A stretch of 22,756 bases of DNA from NCBI GenBank assembly GCA_964517215.1, contig CAZFBR010000025.1, positions 1-22,756 on the forward strand, read 5' to 3'. Below are positions 21,488 to 22,756 of this stretch, piece after piece. Positions within the stretch are counted from its first letter, which is position 1, and the number at the start of each line of letters is the position of its first letter. Made by a program: the position numbers and the translations under genes. A model generated the notes under the pieces. That model saw only the letters and a program-made list of their open reading frames with translations. It was not told where the DNA came from and searched no databases. The DNA is from CAZFBR01 sp035353495 [NCBI: uncultured bacterium]. Its GTDB lineage: Bacteria; DAOPZR01.

Positions 21488-21552
21488 GGCGAACTATGCG
21501 CCCCTGTGTTTCGCCGCTGGTGCGGCTTAGCGCAGAGTGCTGATCGTTGTCG
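21488..21552 (+). repeat. attC-like palindromic element C
   Basis: The left end is GGCGAAC (21488-21494) and the right end GTTGTCG (21546-21552). The inner stem GCCGC (21513-21517)/GCGGC (21522-21526) has loop TGGT and is extended by imperfect pairing of CCCCTGTGT with GCGCAGAGTG. The 38-nt block 21510-21547 is the sister of 19262-19299 in element A. Its left flank ACGGCG..AACT also resembles the left flank of element B. Confidence 0.55.
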
Positions 21553-21579
21553 GATAATGTAATGCTGAAAGGAACTTAT

Positions 21580-22182
21580 ATGCTGCTTGTGCAGAAAACT
21601 ATCGTGTTTGGGCTGATGCTGGCGGCACCGGTCGTGCTTTCAGCATGCGGCAGTAACACGCCCGATCAGTGTTCAACCTGCACTACGGCAGCACCAGCCC
21701 CGACATTGCCGCTCACATACACAATCGAGCCGCTCACCGGAGAAATTGCGCAAGGCAAGGACATTCCAGTCCGTTGCGTGCTGACAAATGTTTCTGACAG
21801 TCCGCTGATAGTCAACCCTGATTTCCTTCATTATAAGTGTACCTGGAGCTATACGGAGATGGATAGCAGCACGTGGCAGGCGTTGCACTCCGCACAAGTG
21901 ATAGCCATTGACGATACGGAAGAAAGCGAGCAGCTCAGTGTTTGCAGCTACTCAATCACGATTGCTGAGATTGCCCACGACGCCACGCGGGAACGGCTGC
22001 TGCCGCCGGGCGAGTCACTAACCGTGCGCACTGTGCTCAGCTGGCCACAAGAGTTGGCAGCGCTGAGGATCACCAGCCTGACGATTATCATGGGCTACTG
22101 GTATCCCCATCCGCAGTCAGATACCGCCCGATACACGGAAATGATTCCCGCAAATCCTATTACGGTCCGGATAGTGCAATAG
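21580..22182 (+). CDS. Predicted lipoprotein (hypothetical)
   Basis: I chose ATG 21580 (200 residues) because AAAGGA (21568-21573) is 6 nt upstream; earlier in-frame starts lie within or next to element C and lack a ribosome binding site. Residues 1-22 form a signal peptide ending in VLSAC with Cys23 as the lipidation site, followed by a Thr/Ala/Pro-rich linker. The rest is a beta-rich domain (LTYTIEPLTGEIAQGKDIPVR, CVLTNVSDSPLIVNPDFLH, LLPPGESLTVRTVL) that looks like an immunoglobulin-like fold of the kind seen in periplasmic or surface lipoproteins. Function is unknown. It follows element C directly, but no fourth palindrome is seen after its stop. Confidence 0.75.
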   Translation: MLLVQKTIVFGLMLAAPVVLSACGSNTPDQCSTCTTAAPAPTLPLTYTIEPLTGEIAQGKDIPVRCVLTNVSDSPLIVNPDFLHYKCTWSYTEMDSSTWQALHSAQVIAIDDTEESEQLSVCSYSITIAEIAHDATRERLLPPGESLTVRTVLSWPQELAALRITSLTIIMGYWYPHPQSDTARYTEMIPANPITVRIVQ

Positions 22183-22576
22183 CAGGGCAAGTGCGGATAC
22201 GATGCACGTGATGCGGTCGCGACTACATCTGCAGCACGCAGGTCCTGACGGTGACATGTATCAGGGAATCGGCAGCGGTGGCGTGTTCACCGCACCGTCT
22301 GCAGCGGCCACTGACGTGTCCGGTGCCGGGAGACGGTTGCGGTGCGCTGCGATCGACGGAACAGGTGCCGACGCAGTGCGTCATCCTCGCTCCTTGGTAG
22401 AGGGGGAAACAGGAGAAAACCATACGCACGCGATGATGAGCGGCTGCAGCGATGCAGTGTTGACAATTACCGGCGGTTGCGGTAAGTAGCATGCGCGCGC
22501 ACGCGATGCCGGTAGATGCGGGCAGGCATCGGGGTATCCCGCAGGAACGCGCGATCAACCGTGCAAGGAGCAGACG
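22183..22576. other. 394-bp stretch without a convincing gene; several small hairpins
   Basis: No open frame here has gene-like composition and a ribosome binding site. Visible structure includes GCGGTG (22275-22280)/CACCGC (22288-22293) with a 7-nt loop, which may end the lipoprotein transcript. CTGCA/TGCAG (22444-22457) closes on a GCGA loop, a GNRA tetraloop. A TTGACA (22460-22465) follows, without a good -10 at the expected distance. GATGCC (22505-22510) pairs with GGCATC (22525-22530) in the likely leader of the next gene. The stretch returns to the GC-rich composition of the left part. Confidence 0.5.
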
Positions 22577-22756
22577 ATGAGCGTATCAGCGGCATTTGCA
22601 GTATTCATGCAGGAAGCGCCCGCCCAGGCGGCGGCGTGGCTGCAGGCGGCCAAGGCGCTCGACGCTGCCAGCGCCTTGGACAAGAAAACCGAGGAACTGG
22701 CGTATGTTGCCGTGCTGGCGGCGACGGGCAACACTTCGGGCGTGCCGTTCCATGTG
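22577..22756 (+). CDS. Carboxymuconolactone decarboxylase/AhpD-like protein (partial, cut at right edge)
   Basis: ATG 22577 follows AAGGAG at a good distance; 60 codons are present before the window ends. The visible part (FAVFMQEAPAQAAAWLQAAK, then ALDKKTEELAYVAVLAATG and a terminal FHV) fits the N-terminal helices of the carboxymuconolactone decarboxylase family, whose members run about 100-130 residues. The CxxC-type redox motif of AhpD, if present, would normally fall just about here; the visible segment has NTSGVPFHV, with no Cys, so a plain decarboxylase-type or non-redox member is more likely than an AhpD peroxidase. The leader has a hairpin at 22505-22530. Confidence 0.75.
   Translation, partial: MSVSAAFAVFMQEAPAQAAAWLQAAKALDAASALDKKTEELAYVAVLAATGNTSGVPFHV

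Larger units (their letters stand above)
18850..21552 (+). mobile_element. Putative integron-type cassette cluster without integrase (CALIN-like)
   Basis: The stretch is AT-richer than its surroundings and carries only small genes of unknown function, mostly membrane proteins, all on the + strand. Three imperfect palindromes with attC-like ends (19240-19304, 20442-20500, 21488-21552) follow the genes, spaced 1.05 to 1.2 kb apart, the usual cassette size. A single strong promoter stands upstream and no integrase gene is in the window. Integron cassettes are typically promoterless, unidirectional and rich in membrane proteins. The end motifs deviate from the RYYYAAC/GTTRRRY consensus, so a family of intergenic palindromic repeats is the main alternative. 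Confidence 0.45.

Noticed and set aside
22460-22488. TTGACA as a promoter for the decarboxylase-like gene
   Set aside because: At 17 nt spacing the -10 would be TAAGTA, a poor match, and 16 or 18 nt spacing is no better.
22202-22489. 95-codon frame and a possible 18-residue peptide from ATG 22433
   Set aside because: The composition is not gene-like, and the nearest AGGAG is about 18 nt from ATG 22433, too far to act as a ribosome binding site.
1-22756. CRISPR arrays, tRNA, rRNA, transposases, phage genes
   Set aside because: I saw no regularly spaced direct repeats, tRNA cloverleaf, rRNA segment, transposase or phage protein in either strand.

Overview
The window looks like a chromosomal piece of a GC-rich, probably anaerobic or microaerophilic, Gram-negative bacterium whose lineage I cannot fix. 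Supporting signs are two predicted lipoproteins, a UshA-like exported nucleotidase, an oxygen-labile iron-sulfur L-serine dehydratase, a hemerythrin, a TM1266-like protein (a family linked to iron-only hydrogenase) and c-di-GMP signalling. Nearly all genes lie on the + strand in tight, often 4-nt-overlapping operons. Good sigma70-type promoters can be read directly.

Region 1 (1-3585): the 3' end of a STAND-type ATPase/TPR protein, a metallo-beta-lactamase-fold hydrolase, a zinc-ribbon protein and a P-loop protein that ends at a strong hairpin. Region 2 (3658-8195): a lipoprotein 5'-nucleotidase-like enzyme overlaps a membrane coiled-coil protein with a PLD-like tail. That protein is followed after 1 nt by an unusual fusion of an Fe-S RecB/Cas4-type PD-(D/E)XK nuclease, a GAF-like domain and an intact GGDEF diguanylate cyclase. 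Region 3 (8254-9783): a B12-binding-like/radical SAM protein and a convergent TM1266-like ACT-domain protein share a terminator-like hairpin.

Region 4 (9986-13474): a consensus promoter placed only a few bases before the ATG (probably a leaderless mRNA) drives an overlapping operon of L-serine dehydratase, GNAT acetyltransferase, unknown protein, hemerythrin-like protein and AraC-GyrI regulator. Region 5 (13480-18637): an extended -10 promoter with a palindrome at the start site precedes a giant fusion of two TrmO/TsaA-like domains (the first degenerate) with a complete UvrA-family ABC protein. A GyrI-like protein of the cyclopropanoid-hydrolase type and a five-helix membrane protein follow. 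Together with the AraC-GyrI regulator this suggests a genotoxin-protection locus.

Region 6 (about 18800-21580) is visibly AT-richer and holds small membrane-protein genes, all on the + strand. They are separated by three imperfect palindromes that resemble integron attC sites; two of these share a 38-nt block that differs only by transitions. No integrase is visible, so it resembles a cassette cluster lacking an integrase. A lipoprotein gene, a 394-bp non-coding stretch with several small hairpins, and the start of a carboxymuconolactone decarboxylase/AhpD-like gene close the window.
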